Positions 6,233-13,448 of a DNA stretch of 14,379 nucleotides are shown here, piece by piece. How positions within the stretch are numbered: position 1 is the first letter of the stretch; the number at the start of each line of letters is the position of its first letter. A program made the position numbers and the translations under genes. The notes beneath the pieces were generated by a model, which worked only from the letters and a program-made list of their open reading frames with translations, was not told the DNA's origin and ran no database searches. The stretch is taken from positions 1 to 14,379 of the forward strand of contig CALDHJ010000554.1 of the NCBI GenBank assembly GCA_937941555.1. Direction: 5' to 3'. Source of the stretch: an uncultured Granulosicoccaceae bacterium (GTDB taxonomy: Bacteria; Pseudomonadota; Gammaproteobacteria; CALCKW01).

Positions 6233-7324
6233 TCAGCTGTCTTTGACGACTGTCATGTACGCGTGGACGTAATCCATGCCGTGGCCAGTGGGGTCGTCGA
6301 GTACTCGGACGCGGTAGGCTTCGTAGTAGTCCTCGATGATCGCGTGCCGCTCGTCGAGGGAACGGCTGCCGTCGAGTGCCCCGAGGAAAACGCTCTGGTT
6401 CCAGCTGCGTATCGTGCCGATCAGGCCCGACGCGAAGGTCTCGAGATCCGCGTCTGCCTGAAATTGCGCGGCATAGGGGCACACGACCTGTGCGGTTTCG
6501 ATCGACTCGAGTCGCATGCCGGGCAACAACCCCGCGTCAAAGGGCTGCGCAAACTCCTCGACGGTGCGGTAGTACTGGGGCAGTGTCATACGCGCCAGTT
6601 CTTCGCTGTTGATCACCCCGTCGGCCACAAACTCGTGCCAGATGTCGCGCAAGGTATCGAACATATTCACGCCGCCAGTGTTACCGAGATAGTGGCCGGC
6701 GGCATCCCGGCAGAAGTTCACGAATACGGCGCGCCCACCGGGCTTCAGCTCCCGTAGCCGGTGTTGCAATATGGTCAACCAGTCGGCCTCGGCACGCGCC
6801 GAGAACACAGCGTGCTCCTCTGCCGACGCGCCCACCATGTGCACGTGCGACTCGATTTCGCAGGGCTTCTCCGACAGCCAGTGCATGGCGGTTGCCGAAA
6901 ACGCGAAATCCAGTGAGGTATCCGGCACCGCTTGCAGGTAGAACGACGAACCGGACACCAGCGGCCAGGCGTTATCGAACCGTCGAGACCAGCTCTCGAA
7001 AGGCCCGAGACCGTGCGCGATCTGCACCAACGCATTGAAATCGTTGTGTGGCTGATCTGCATACACCACCGTGGACTGCACACCCGGTGCGGCGCGTTGC
7101 ACCGCCTCGATTACTGCCGAGACCATCTCGAGTGACGTGCCCCCGTCTGCGCAACCCATGTCGGCCATGGTGAATCGGGCACGGTCTGCGGGAATGCCAA
7201 GGCCCTCGATCGCTTTGAGAACGCGCGGCGTTGCGCGGTCAATGACATCCTTGGCACCCCGCGTGGCGAGCGAATAGGTGCCACCCGACGCCATGGTGAT
7301 GTTGTCTGCCTGTTGCTTCGCCAT
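6233..7324 (-). CDS. SABATH-type SAM-dependent carboxyl methyltransferase
   Basis: A 363-aa methyltransferase resembling the SABATH family (salicylate/benzoate/jasmonate carboxyl methyltransferases, Methyltransf_7), best known from plants. Enzymes of this family transfer a methyl group from SAM to a small-molecule carboxylate or, in some members, to a ring nitrogen. Family landmarks in order are MASGGTYSLAT (11-21, matching the N-terminal M.GG.G..SY region), the SAM-binding motif ADMGCADGGTS (54-64), YADQPHNDFN (88-97, like the plant D.P.NDFN motif), SATAMHWLS (143-151, like SS.SLHWLS) and ELKPGGRAVF, in the place of the usual LVPGG. A plant-like C-terminal cap region is present. GGAGG lies 7 nt before ATG 7324. 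It is divergent from the XRE-cupin/ABC operon and shares its AT-rich control region. The acceptor substrate is unknown. Confidence 0.82.
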   Translation of the reverse strand: MAKQQADNITMASGGTYSLATRGAKDVIDRATPRVLKAIEGLGIPADRARFTMADMGCADGGTSLEMVSAVIEAVQRAAPGVQSTVVYADQPHNDFNALVQIAHGLGPFESWSRRFDNAWPLVSGSSFYLQAVPDTSLDFAFSATAMHWLSEKPCEIESHVHMVGASAEEHAVFSARAEADWLTILQHRLRELKPGGRAVFVNFCRDAAGHYLGNTGGVNMFDTLRDIWHEFVADGVINSEELARMTLPQYYRTVEEFAQPFDAGLLPGMRLESIETAQVVCPYAAQFQADADLETFASGLIGTIRSWNQSVFLGALDGSRSLDERHAIIEDYYEAYRVRVLDDPTGHGMDYVHAYMTVVKDS

Positions 7325-7462
7325 GCACTTGCCTCCGTGGTGGCCGCATTGTGCGCACCGCCAAGTCGATGCAGCAAGCCCTGCCCGAGATTCCCCCGAG
7401 TCAGCCTGACAGGGTGCCGTGTCGGCGCAAGCGACCGCGTCGGATCGACCGGGCTCATGCAG

Positions 7463-7479
7463 TTTTAATATTTGTAAAA
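7463..7479. promoter_or_regulatory. Operator-like site 1, TTTTA-N7-TAAAA
   Basis: TTTTA (7463-7467) and TAAAA (7475-7479) form a 17-bp palindrome with a 7-nt centre, in an AT-rich spot within GC-rich DNA. Extended to 20 bp (7461-7480), it matches the reverse complement of site 2 at 16 of 20 positions. It is probably bound by the XRE-cupin regulator encoded just downstream, which is an inference. Confidence 0.6.
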
Positions 7480-7501
7480 CGCGCAGGAGTGTGCGTACAC
7501 T
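7472..7501 (+). promoter_or_regulatory. Candidate sigma-70 promoter of the XRE-cupin/ABC operon
   Basis: A -35-like TTGTAA (7472-7477) and a -10-like TACACT (7496-7501) are 18 bp apart. The -35 overlaps operator-like site 1, and site 2 would lie at and just after the transcription start. This arrangement suits repression. Both hexamers are imperfect. Confidence 0.4.
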
Positions 7502-7511
7502 GCCCCTCAGA

Positions 7512-7528
7512 TTTTACCCATATTAAAA
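7512..7528. promoter_or_regulatory. Operator-like site 2, TTTTA-N7-TAAAA
   Basis: TTTTA (7512-7516) and TAAAA (7524-7528) repeat the architecture of site 1, with centres 49 bp apart and in inverted orientation. It ends 6 nt before the regulator's ATG and occupies the place where a Shine-Dalgarno sequence would be expected. Confidence 0.6.
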
Positions 7529-7534
7529 TTCTCG

Positions 7535-8188
7535 ATGGCCCCAACGCCCGCCCCGACACCCGATACCCGCCCGAACGACCTCGGCCGACAACTGCGCGAG
7601 CGCCGCACCAAACTCGGCCTCACCCTTAAGGACGTGGCCGAACGCGCCGGCTTGTCGGTTGGCTTCATTTCCCTCATCGAGCGAGACCGCACCGTCCCGT
7701 CACTGTCGTCACTCGTCTCGGTCGCTCGGGTGCTCGACCTGCCGCTGGGCAACTTGTTGGAACAGCCCAGCAACGATTCCCCGCTGACCCGAAGCCACCA
7801 ACGGCCCGTCTTCAGCATCGGCGATGGCGACCTGAGTTATGAACGGCTGTCGACCCATTTCCCGGGCAACGTGCTGCGCAGCGTGTTGGTGCACGAGCCA
7901 CCTGGCCACCGCGCCGAACCCATCAGCCACGAAGGCGAAGAGATGGTGTTCGTGCTCGCCGGGACGATCACGGTCGAAATCGACCACCAGGTTCACGTGT
8001 TGGGCGAAGGCGACTCCGTCCACTTCGAATCCACTCGAACCCATTCGACCTGGAACCACGGGCCGACGACTGCCACGGTGCTTTGGGTCGGCACCATGGA
8101 TGTGTTTGGTGAAGGAAAAGACCAGGACACCGCGGACCCATTGCACCGCGGCGAACGCAACGCAAACGCCCCACACAACGGGGACTGA
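7535..8188 (+). CDS. XRE-family regulator with C-terminal cupin sensor domain
   Basis: A 217-aa transcription factor with an N-terminal XRE helix-turn-helix (about 16-72: LGRQLRERRTKLGLTLKDVA, then AGLSVGFISLIERDRTVPSLSSL) and a C-terminal cupin_2 domain (about 118-187, with HEGEEMVFVLAGTITVEI). The cupin has a histidine and two glutamates in HEGEE, and a later histidine in the THSTWNH stretch, so metal or small-molecule binding is plausible. This layout is shared with PuuR and other local regulators of amine and amino-acid catabolism. It heads the transporter operon, 16 nt before the binding-protein gene, so it probably senses the transported compound or a breakdown product. No Shine-Dalgarno site precedes ATG 7535, because an AT-rich operator-like site fills the space. 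Translation could be weak or the start unusual. No better in-frame start is visible. Confidence 0.9.
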   Translation: MAPTPAPTPDTRPNDLGRQLRERRTKLGLTLKDVAERAGLSVGFISLIERDRTVPSLSSLVSVARVLDLPLGNLLEQPSNDSPLTRSHQRPVFSIGDGDLSYERLSTHFPGNVLRSVLVHEPPGHRAEPISHEGEEMVFVLAGTITVEIDHQVHVLGEGDSVHFESTRTHSTWNHGPTTATVLWVGTMDVFGEGKDQDTADPLHRGERNANAPHNGD

Positions 8189-8191
8189 AAC

Positions 8192-8195
8192 GGAG
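8192..8195 (+). promoter_or_regulatory. Ribosome binding site choosing the binding-protein start
   Basis: GGAG stands 9 nt before ATG 8205 but directly abuts the in-frame ATG at 8196. The spacing therefore favours 8205. Confidence 0.6.
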
Positions 8196-8204
8196 ATGAA
8201 TTCC

Positions 8205-9794
8205 ATGCAACGACACAAGAATCTGGTGCTCGGCAGCGTCGCCGCTGCCGTCATGGCTGTGACGCATACGGTCTCGGCCGGTGGCGTGTTGCGCCTCGAC
8301 GAGGTCGCGGTTGGCGAGCTGGACCCGGGCAAAGCCTCGGACTACGCTGACTCGATTCTGATGTTCAACGTCTACGACACGCTGGTGTTGCCCGAACAGG
8401 GCGGCCCGGGTCTGGTGCCACACCTCGCAAAGAGCTGGGAAGCCGACGGCAACAGCTACACCTTCAGCCTGCGCGACGACGTGCAATTTCAAAGTGGCAA
8501 CCCACTGACCGCTGACGATGTCGTGTTTTCACTCGAGCGCATGCAGAATCTGGGGCAAGGCTTGTCTTATTTGTTCGCTGGCGTCGAATCCGCTGAAGCC
8601 GTCGATGGCAGCACTGTGCGCTTTAATCTCAGCACACCCTACGCACCCTTCGTTGCGTCGTTGCTACGACTCCCCATCGTCGACAAAGCACTCGTGATGG
8701 AAAATCTCGGCGAAGGCGAAGGCGAGATGGGCGACTGGGGCCAGGCGTTCCTGAGCCAGAACGCCGCCGGCACAGGCGCCTACACGGTCAGCTCACACAA
8801 CCCGCAAGAAGAAACCGTGATGGCCAAGCACGACGGTTACTTCCTCGACATTGCTGACGCCGCGCCCGACACCGTGCGTCTGCGCTACGGTCTCGAACCG
8901 GCGACCGTGCGCACCTTGATCGCTCAAGGCGAGCACGACATCTCCTCTCAATGGCTACCGCCGGAAGTGCTCAAGGCGCTGGCCGGTGACGGCGCACAAC
9001 TCCTCACCGAAGGGGGCACCGGTGCGTTCTACGTCAAGATGAACACCACCAAGCCGCCACTCGATGACGCCAACTGCCGCCTGGCTTTGAGTCACGCGTT
9101 TGACTACGGCGCAGCGGTGAAAATGATCGCGGTGACCGACGACATCAGTCAGGGCAGCGCAGCGAGCGGTGCTGTGCCGGTCGGCATGCTCGGGGCCAAC
9201 CCGGCCGACAGCATTCTCAGCCAGGACATGGACGCCGCCAAGGCGGCACTCGAACAGTGTCAGTACAACCCGGCTGACCACGAGCTCGAATTGTCATGGA
9301 TCGCGGAAGTGCCGATCGAAGAGCGCTTTGCCTTGCTGATGCAGGCCAACTTCACCGCATTGGGCTTCAACGCCAGCATCAAGAAGTTGCCCTGGGCACT
9401 TTTTGCAGAGCAGGTCTCGAAACCCGAGAACACGCCACACATCTCGCAGTTGTTCGTCAACGCCGTCACCGGTGACCCCGACACGCTGCTGTATGGCATG
9501 TACCACTCGGGTTCAGCCGGCACCTGGCAGTCGCCTGAATACCTCAACGACGGCGAAGTCGACACGCTGCTCGATCAAGGCCGAACGGCAACTGACCCCG
9601 CTGCACGAGCCGACGCCTACAGCGCCTTGAACACGCGGCTCATGGCCATCGCGCCGACCATCTACGGTTACGATCGCCAATCGGTGTTTGCCGCCAGCAC
9701 GCGCGTCAAGGTGCCCGCGTTGTCCGACCCCGCGCAAGCCTTCGGGCTCGACGGCATGGGATTCAGCTTCCGCTTGATGGAAGTCACCGAGTAA
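8205..9794 (+). CDS. ABC transporter periplasmic solute-binding protein, family 5 (DppA/OppA type)
   Basis: A 529-aa extracytoplasmic binding protein (SBP_bac_5) that captures the substrate for the adjacent permeases. A signal peptide is clear: basic MQRHK, a hydrophobic run from residue 7 to about 20, and a likely signal peptidase I site after VSA at residue 25. There is no lipobox cysteine. The family signature is at about 71-113: P.LAKSWE, YTFSLRDDVQFQSGNPLTADDVVFS. Family members bind di- and oligopeptides, nickel, opines, glutathione and other small molecules, so the ligand is not settled by homology. The open frame reaches back to 7839 inside the regulator gene, but only ATG 8205 (or 8196) gives a signal peptide. 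A stable hairpin follows the gene before the permeases, a common way to keep the binding protein more abundant than the membrane subunits. Confidence 0.93.
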   Translation: MQRHKNLVLGSVAAAVMAVTHTVSAGGVLRLDEVAVGELDPGKASDYADSILMFNVYDTLVLPEQGGPGLVPHLAKSWEADGNSYTFSLRDDVQFQSGNPLTADDVVFSLERMQNLGQGLSYLFAGVESAEAVDGSTVRFNLSTPYAPFVASLLRLPIVDKALVMENLGEGEGEMGDWGQAFLSQNAAGTGAYTVSSHNPQEETVMAKHDGYFLDIADAAPDTVRLRYGLEPATVRTLIAQGEHDISSQWLPPEVLKALAGDGAQLLTEGGTGAFYVKMNTTKPPLDDANCRLALSHAFDYGAAVKMIAVTDDISQGSAASGAVPVGMLGANPADSILSQDMDAAKAALEQCQYNPADHELELSWIAEVPIEERFALLMQANFTALGFNASIKKLPWALFAEQVSKPENTPHISQLFVNAVTGDPDTLLYGMYHSGSAGTWQSPEYLNDGEVDTLLDQGRTATDPAARADAYSALNTRLMAIAPTIYGYDRQSVFAASTRVKVPALSDPAQAFGLDGMGFSFRLMEVTE

Positions 9795-9806
9795 GCAAAG
9801 CCGATC

Positions 9807-9838
9807 GGGCCAGTGCTGCATATCCCGCAGCCTGGCCC
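9807..9838 (+). terminator. Intra-operon hairpin after the binding-protein gene
   Basis: GGGCCAG (9807-9813) pairs with CTGGCCC (9832-9838) and GCTGC (9815-9819) with GCAGC (9827-9831), leaving a one-base bulge and a 7-nt loop. No long T run follows (CTCCTTTC), so this looks like an attenuator or an mRNA-stabilising 3' end rather than a full terminator. It lies in the 109-nt gap before the first permease gene. Confidence 0.6.
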
Positions 9839-9903
9839 CTCCTTTCAAACCATCCAACCCGATCCACACAGGAACGGGGGTATCGCTCCGAGAGAGGTGT
9901 TGC

Positions 9904-10929
9904 GTGATCGCGTTGACGCGCCTGATTGCCAAACGGCTGGCCACCGCGTCTCTGGTCTTGATCGGTGTGTCGATGCTGATCTTCGCCATTGCGCGTGTTA
10001 TCCCGGGCGATCCTGCCCGCATCGCGCTCGGCCCCAACGCAACCAACGAGCAAGTCGCGAAGCTGCGCACCGAGCTGCGACTCGATGACTCTCTGCCCGC
10101 ACAGTACGCGCACTTCGTCTCCGAACTGCTTCAGGGCAACCTCGGCGTATCGCTCTACACCAACCGCCCGGTGACCACCGACATAGCGCAGTTCCTGCCC
10201 GCAACGCTTGAGCTCGTGTTTGTCGCGGGCGCGCTCATGGTGCTGATCGGCTTGCCACTTGGCATGCTGTCAGCGCGTTTCGAGGGCAAGTGGGCCGACA
10301 ACCTGATCCGCATCGTGTCCTTGCTTGGCGTGTCCGCACCGAGCTTCGTGTGGGCCGTTATATTGATGCTGCTGTTTGCCTTCTATCTTCCGCTGTTTCC
10401 GATTGCCGGACGCATCAGCGAACAATACGCAATCGATCCGGTGACAGGCTTCCTGTTGATCGACACCCTGCTCGCGGGCAAACCGTGGGCCTGGCTTGAT
10501 GCCGCCTGGCACATCGCGTTGCCCGCCTTCGCGCTCGCGTTGTCGGGTATCGGACAAGCCGCGCGGTTGACCCGCGCCAACATGGTCGAGACCTACAACA
10601 CGCCCTATATCGAAATGGCGCGCAGCTATGGCTTCAGCGAAGGGCGGATCGCGCGACGCTACGCCTTCAAACCATCACTGATCCCGTCACTGACCATCAT
10701 CGGACTCGACTTCGCTGCCATGCTCGGCAACGCCTTTCTGGTCGAAGCGGTGTTTGCCTGGCCCGGACTCTCCCGCTACGGCGTGGCCGTGATCCTGCGC
10801 AAGGACCTCAACGCCATCCTCGGCACCGTGCTCGTGATCTCGGCGACCTTTCTCATCGTCAACATCCTCGTCGACCTGCTGATCGCCTGGCTCAACCCGC
10901 GCATCCGCCACGCGGAGCAGCAACCGTGA
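9904..10929 (+). CDS. ABC transporter permease, DppB/OppB type
   Basis: An inner-membrane permease subunit of a peptide-type importer, 341 aa. The N-terminal helix (about 12-32) is followed by the conserved IPGDPA segment, then a periplasmic stretch with LRLDDSLPAQY and GNLGVSLYT, which is usual for the DppB branch. About five further membrane helices follow. The cytoplasmic EAA loop that docks on the ATPases lies at about 237-261 (EMARSYGFSEGRIARRYAFKPSLIP). The GTG start at 9904 has GAGAGG 6 nt upstream. The stop overlaps the next start in a GTGA, so the two permeases are probably translationally coupled and made in equal amounts. Length and motif order are normal for the family. Confidence 0.93.
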   Translation: MIALTRLIAKRLATASLVLIGVSMLIFAIARVIPGDPARIALGPNATNEQVAKLRTELRLDDSLPAQYAHFVSELLQGNLGVSLYTNRPVTTDIAQFLPATLELVFVAGALMVLIGLPLGMLSARFEGKWADNLIRIVSLLGVSAPSFVWAVILMLLFAFYLPLFPIAGRISEQYAIDPVTGFLLIDTLLAGKPWAWLDAAWHIALPAFALALSGIGQAARLTRANMVETYNTPYIEMARSYGFSEGRIARRYAFKPSLIPSLTIIGLDFAAMLGNAFLVEAVFAWPGLSRYGVAVILRKDLNAILGTVLVISATFLIVNILVDLLIAWLNPRIRHAEQQP

Positions 10930-11759
10930 AACGCATCGTCGCCATTTTGCTGTTGAACCCCCTGTCCCTGCTCGGCCTGGTGCTCGTGTCAGCCGTTGTC
11001 TGCGGCGCGGTCTTCGCCGACTGGATAGCCCCCTTCCCCGAGCACCGCGGCGCGGTGGTCGACTTCTCGAATTTCAACCAACCACCGAACTGGCCCTACA
11101 TCATGGGCACCGATCTCGTCGGCCGTGACATCTTCAGCCGCATCCTCTACGCCTACCGGATCTCGCTGCTGCTCGGTGTGGTGGTGTTGGTGATTGCAGT
11201 CCCGATCGGCGTCATCAGCGGCCTCGCCGCGGGCTACCTCAAGGGCTGGCCGAGTTTCGTGATCATGCGCATCACGGATGTCTTTCTCTCGATACCACCG
11301 CTGGTTCTCGCGATGTCGATGATGGGGCTGCTCGAGCCCACGCTGATCAACGGCATGCTCGCGGTCACCGCGATGTGGTGGCCGTGGTACACCCGCCTCG
11401 TCTACAACGTCACGCGCGCGGAGAAACAAGAGGGCTATGTCCTCGCCGCCGAGACCCTTGGCGCGTCGACGCCGCACATCCTGTTTCGCGAGATCCTGCC
11501 AAATTGTCTGCCGCCGATTCTGACCAAGATGACGCTCGACTTCGGATTCGTGATCCTGATCGCATCCTCCCTGTCCTTCCTTGGCTTGGGCGTACAACCC
11601 CCGACCCCGGATCTCGGCTCGATGGTGGCCGACGGCGCGAAATACCTGCCTGACTCCTGGTGGCTTACCGTATTCCCCGGGCTTGCCATATTGGTTGCGG
11701 TATTCGGTTTCAATCTGATCGGCGATGCGCTGCGCGACATTCTCGGGGCCGAATCGTGA
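10926..11759 (+). CDS. ABC transporter permease, DppC/OppC type
   Basis: The second membrane subunit of the importer, 277 aa. After the first membrane helix (about 9-33) comes the DppC-type signature MGTDLVGRDIFSR (60-72). Membrane helices follow at about 78-105 and 112-135 and again near the C-terminus. The EAA loop is at about 174-194 (AAETLGASTPHILFREILPN). It begins at GTG 10926, overlapping the previous stop by 4 nt, and ends overlapping the next GTG in the same way. Members of this family pair with a DppB-type subunit to form the translocation pore. Confidence 0.93.
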   Translation: MKRIVAILLLNPLSLLGLVLVSAVVCGAVFADWIAPFPEHRGAVVDFSNFNQPPNWPYIMGTDLVGRDIFSRILYAYRISLLLGVVVLVIAVPIGVISGLAAGYLKGWPSFVIMRITDVFLSIPPLVLAMSMMGLLEPTLINGMLAVTAMWWPWYTRLVYNVTRAEKQEGYVLAAETLGASTPHILFREILPNCLPPILTKMTLDFGFVILIASSLSFLGLGVQPPTPDLGSMVADGAKYLPDSWWLTVFPGLAILVAVFGFNLIGDALRDILGAES

Positions 11760-12637
11760 GCGCACCGACACTGGCGATCGACAATCTCGACCTGAGCTTC
11801 AAGGGACTCCTGTCTCGAACCCAGGTGCTCCACGGCGTGACTCTGACCGTCGAGCCAGGGGAACGGGTCGCATTGGTCGGTGAATCGGGATCAGGCAAGT
11901 CCGTGCTCGCGCGGCTGGTGCTCGGCCTGCTGCAAGACCAACGCGGCGTCGAGGTCAGCGGCCGAATCGACTTTGCCGGCACCGAACTCGATCAATTGTC
12001 ACGCACGGCTCGGCGGGCGTTGCGTGGCCGCGACATGTCGATGATTTTCCAGGACCCGACGTCATCGCTGAACCCGATGTTTACCATCGGAAATCAGTTC
12101 CACGAGGTGTTACAACGCCGCAAACCCAACCTCGGCTCCGATCAGGCACACGACACCGCACGCAGCTGGCTCGACCGGGTAGCCATTCCCGACACCGATC
12201 GCGTGCTCGCGTCTTACCCCTTCCAACTCTCAGGTGGCATGAACCAACGCGTGATGATCGCCATGGCGCTGGCCAACAACCCGTCGCTCTTGCTCGCCGA
12301 CGAGCCCGGCACAGCACTGGACGTCACCGTCCAGGCCCAGACACTGGAACTGATGCGCAAGCTTGCAGAGGATGTCGGCACAGCCGTACTCTTCATTTCG
12401 CACAACCTCGGGGTGGTGCGCGAATTTGCCGACCGCGTGTACGTCATCCACCGCGGACATATCGTCGAGAGCGGCCAGACCGCTGACGTATTTGGCAACC
12501 CCGGCCATCCTTACACCCGAGCGTTACTGGCCGCCATTCCGCGCATCACGGGCGAGGGCATTCCCGACTTGCCCGAACAGATCGATCTCAGTCACCCACC
12601 CGTGCACCACAACACCGGATCAGCAGATCATGGCTGA
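11756..12637 (+). CDS. ABC transporter ATPase, DppD/OppD type, shortened C-terminus
   Basis: A cytoplasmic ATPase that energises the importer, 293 aa. Motifs are complete: Walker A GESGSGKS (42-49), Q-loop Gln99 in MIFQDP, signature LSGGM (158-162), Walker B LLLADEP with Glu183, and the switch His216 in ISHN. Two oddities stand out. The D-loop region reads EPGTALD where EPTTALD is usual. The C-terminal oligopeptide domain begins normally (HPYTRALLAAIP, 251-262) but then stops early and has no cysteines, so it lacks the cysteine cluster found in many DppD proteins. The GTG start at 11756 overlaps the permease stop in GTGA. The open frame extends to 11660, but that part lies inside the permease gene. 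The end overlaps the next ATPase by 8 nt. Confidence 0.92.
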   Translation: MSAPTLAIDNLDLSFKGLLSRTQVLHGVTLTVEPGERVALVGESGSGKSVLARLVLGLLQDQRGVEVSGRIDFAGTELDQLSRTARRALRGRDMSMIFQDPTSSLNPMFTIGNQFHEVLQRRKPNLGSDQAHDTARSWLDRVAIPDTDRVLASYPFQLSGGMNQRVMIAMALANNPSLLLADEPGTALDVTVQAQTLELMRKLAEDVGTAVLFISHNLGVVREFADRVYVIHRGHIVESGQTADVFGNPGHPYTRALLAAIPRITGEGIPDLPEQIDLSHPPVHHNTGSADHG

Positions 12638-13448
12638 TTCCGTTCTCAGCGCCCACGGGCTTGGCAAGACTTTCCAGGTCGGCAAGCGGCACGTGGTTGC
12701 GCTGGCTGACATCGACCTGTCGCTCCGCCGTGGCGAGTGCCTGGCGGTGGTCGGCGAGTCCGGCAGCGGCAAGAGCACCCTGGCCAATCTGATCCTTGGC
12801 GTGCACACACCGACAACCGGCGAGATCCACCTCGACAACGCGGCACTGCCAGCGGAGCGGCAACTCACACACCGAAAGCGCATTCAACTGGTGCAGCAGA
12901 ATCCGCTGTCCGCACTCAACCCCAAACGCAGCGTGCGGGCCTCGCTACGGCTGGCACTCGATATCCACGGCATCGGCACACCGCAAAGCCGCCACGATCG
13001 GGTTAACTCGCTGTTGAGCGATGTCGGGCTCGACCCGGCCCTCGCCGACCGCCGGCCCGCCGCACTGAGCGGCGGCCAACGGCAACGCGTCGCGATCGCC
13101 CGCGCGCTCGCACCCCAGGCCGACGTCATCGTGCTCGACGAACCGACCTCTGCCCTCGATGTACTGGTCCAGGCACGGGTGTTGGCTTTGCTCAACACAC
13201 TGCGGGCGCAACACACGTTGAGTTACCTCTTCATCACCCACGACCTCGCCGTGGTCCGCAACGTTGCCGACCGCGTGGCGGTGTTCGAAAACGGCCGTCT
13301 GGTCGAATTGCAAACGACCTCCGACCTCTTCTCATGTCCAAAAGCCGACTGCACACAGCGACTGCTCGCAGCCGTGCCGGTGGTAAGCCCATCAGAGCTC
13401 GCGCTGCGGGATGCGCTCTCGAAAAGGAACGACCATGACGAACCGTGA
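12630..13448 (+). CDS. ABC transporter ATPase, DppF/OppF type
   Basis: The second ATPase of the importer, 272 aa, shorter than the roughly 320-330 aa of many DppF proteins. Motifs are Walker A GESGSGKST (42-50), Q-loop QQNPLSALNP (89-98), signature LSGGQRQR (146-153), Walker B VIVLDEP with Glu171, D-loop SALD, and switch His204 in ITHD. The C-terminal extension is brief (CTQRLLAAVP, 241-250, then a polar tail) and lacks the long oligopeptide domain. ATG 12630 lies 8 nt inside the preceding gene, and the longer frame to 12363 is an out-of-frame reading of that gene. Its last 14 nt overlap the GAF gene. Together with the binding protein, permeases and first ATPase this gives a complete five-part importer. 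Confidence 0.92.
   Translation: MADSVLSAHGLGKTFQVGKRHVVALADIDLSLRRGECLAVVGESGSGKSTLANLILGVHTPTTGEIHLDNAALPAERQLTHRKRIQLVQQNPLSALNPKRSVRASLRLALDIHGIGTPQSRHDRVNSLLSDVGLDPALADRRPAALSGGQRQRVAIARALAPQADVIVLDEPTSALDVLVQARVLALLNTLRAQHTLSYLFITHDLAVVRNVADRVAVFENGRLVELQTTSDLFSCPKADCTQRLLAAVPVVSPSELALRDALSKRNDHDEP
13424..13428 (+). promoter_or_regulatory. Ribosome binding site of the GAF gene
   Basis: AAGGA lies 6 nt before ATG 13435, within the end of the ATPase gene. It supports this start over the ATG at 13411. Confidence 0.55.

Noticed and set aside
6222..6236. CTGAG-AACAA-CTCAG hairpin covering both convergent stop codons
   Set aside because: The stem is only 5 bp, with no T tract on either strand. 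It is too weak to call a terminator.
7839..8204. N-terminal extension of the binding protein overlapping the regulator gene
   Set aside because: It is an out-of-frame reading of the cupin domain and would bury the signal peptide in the middle of the protein.
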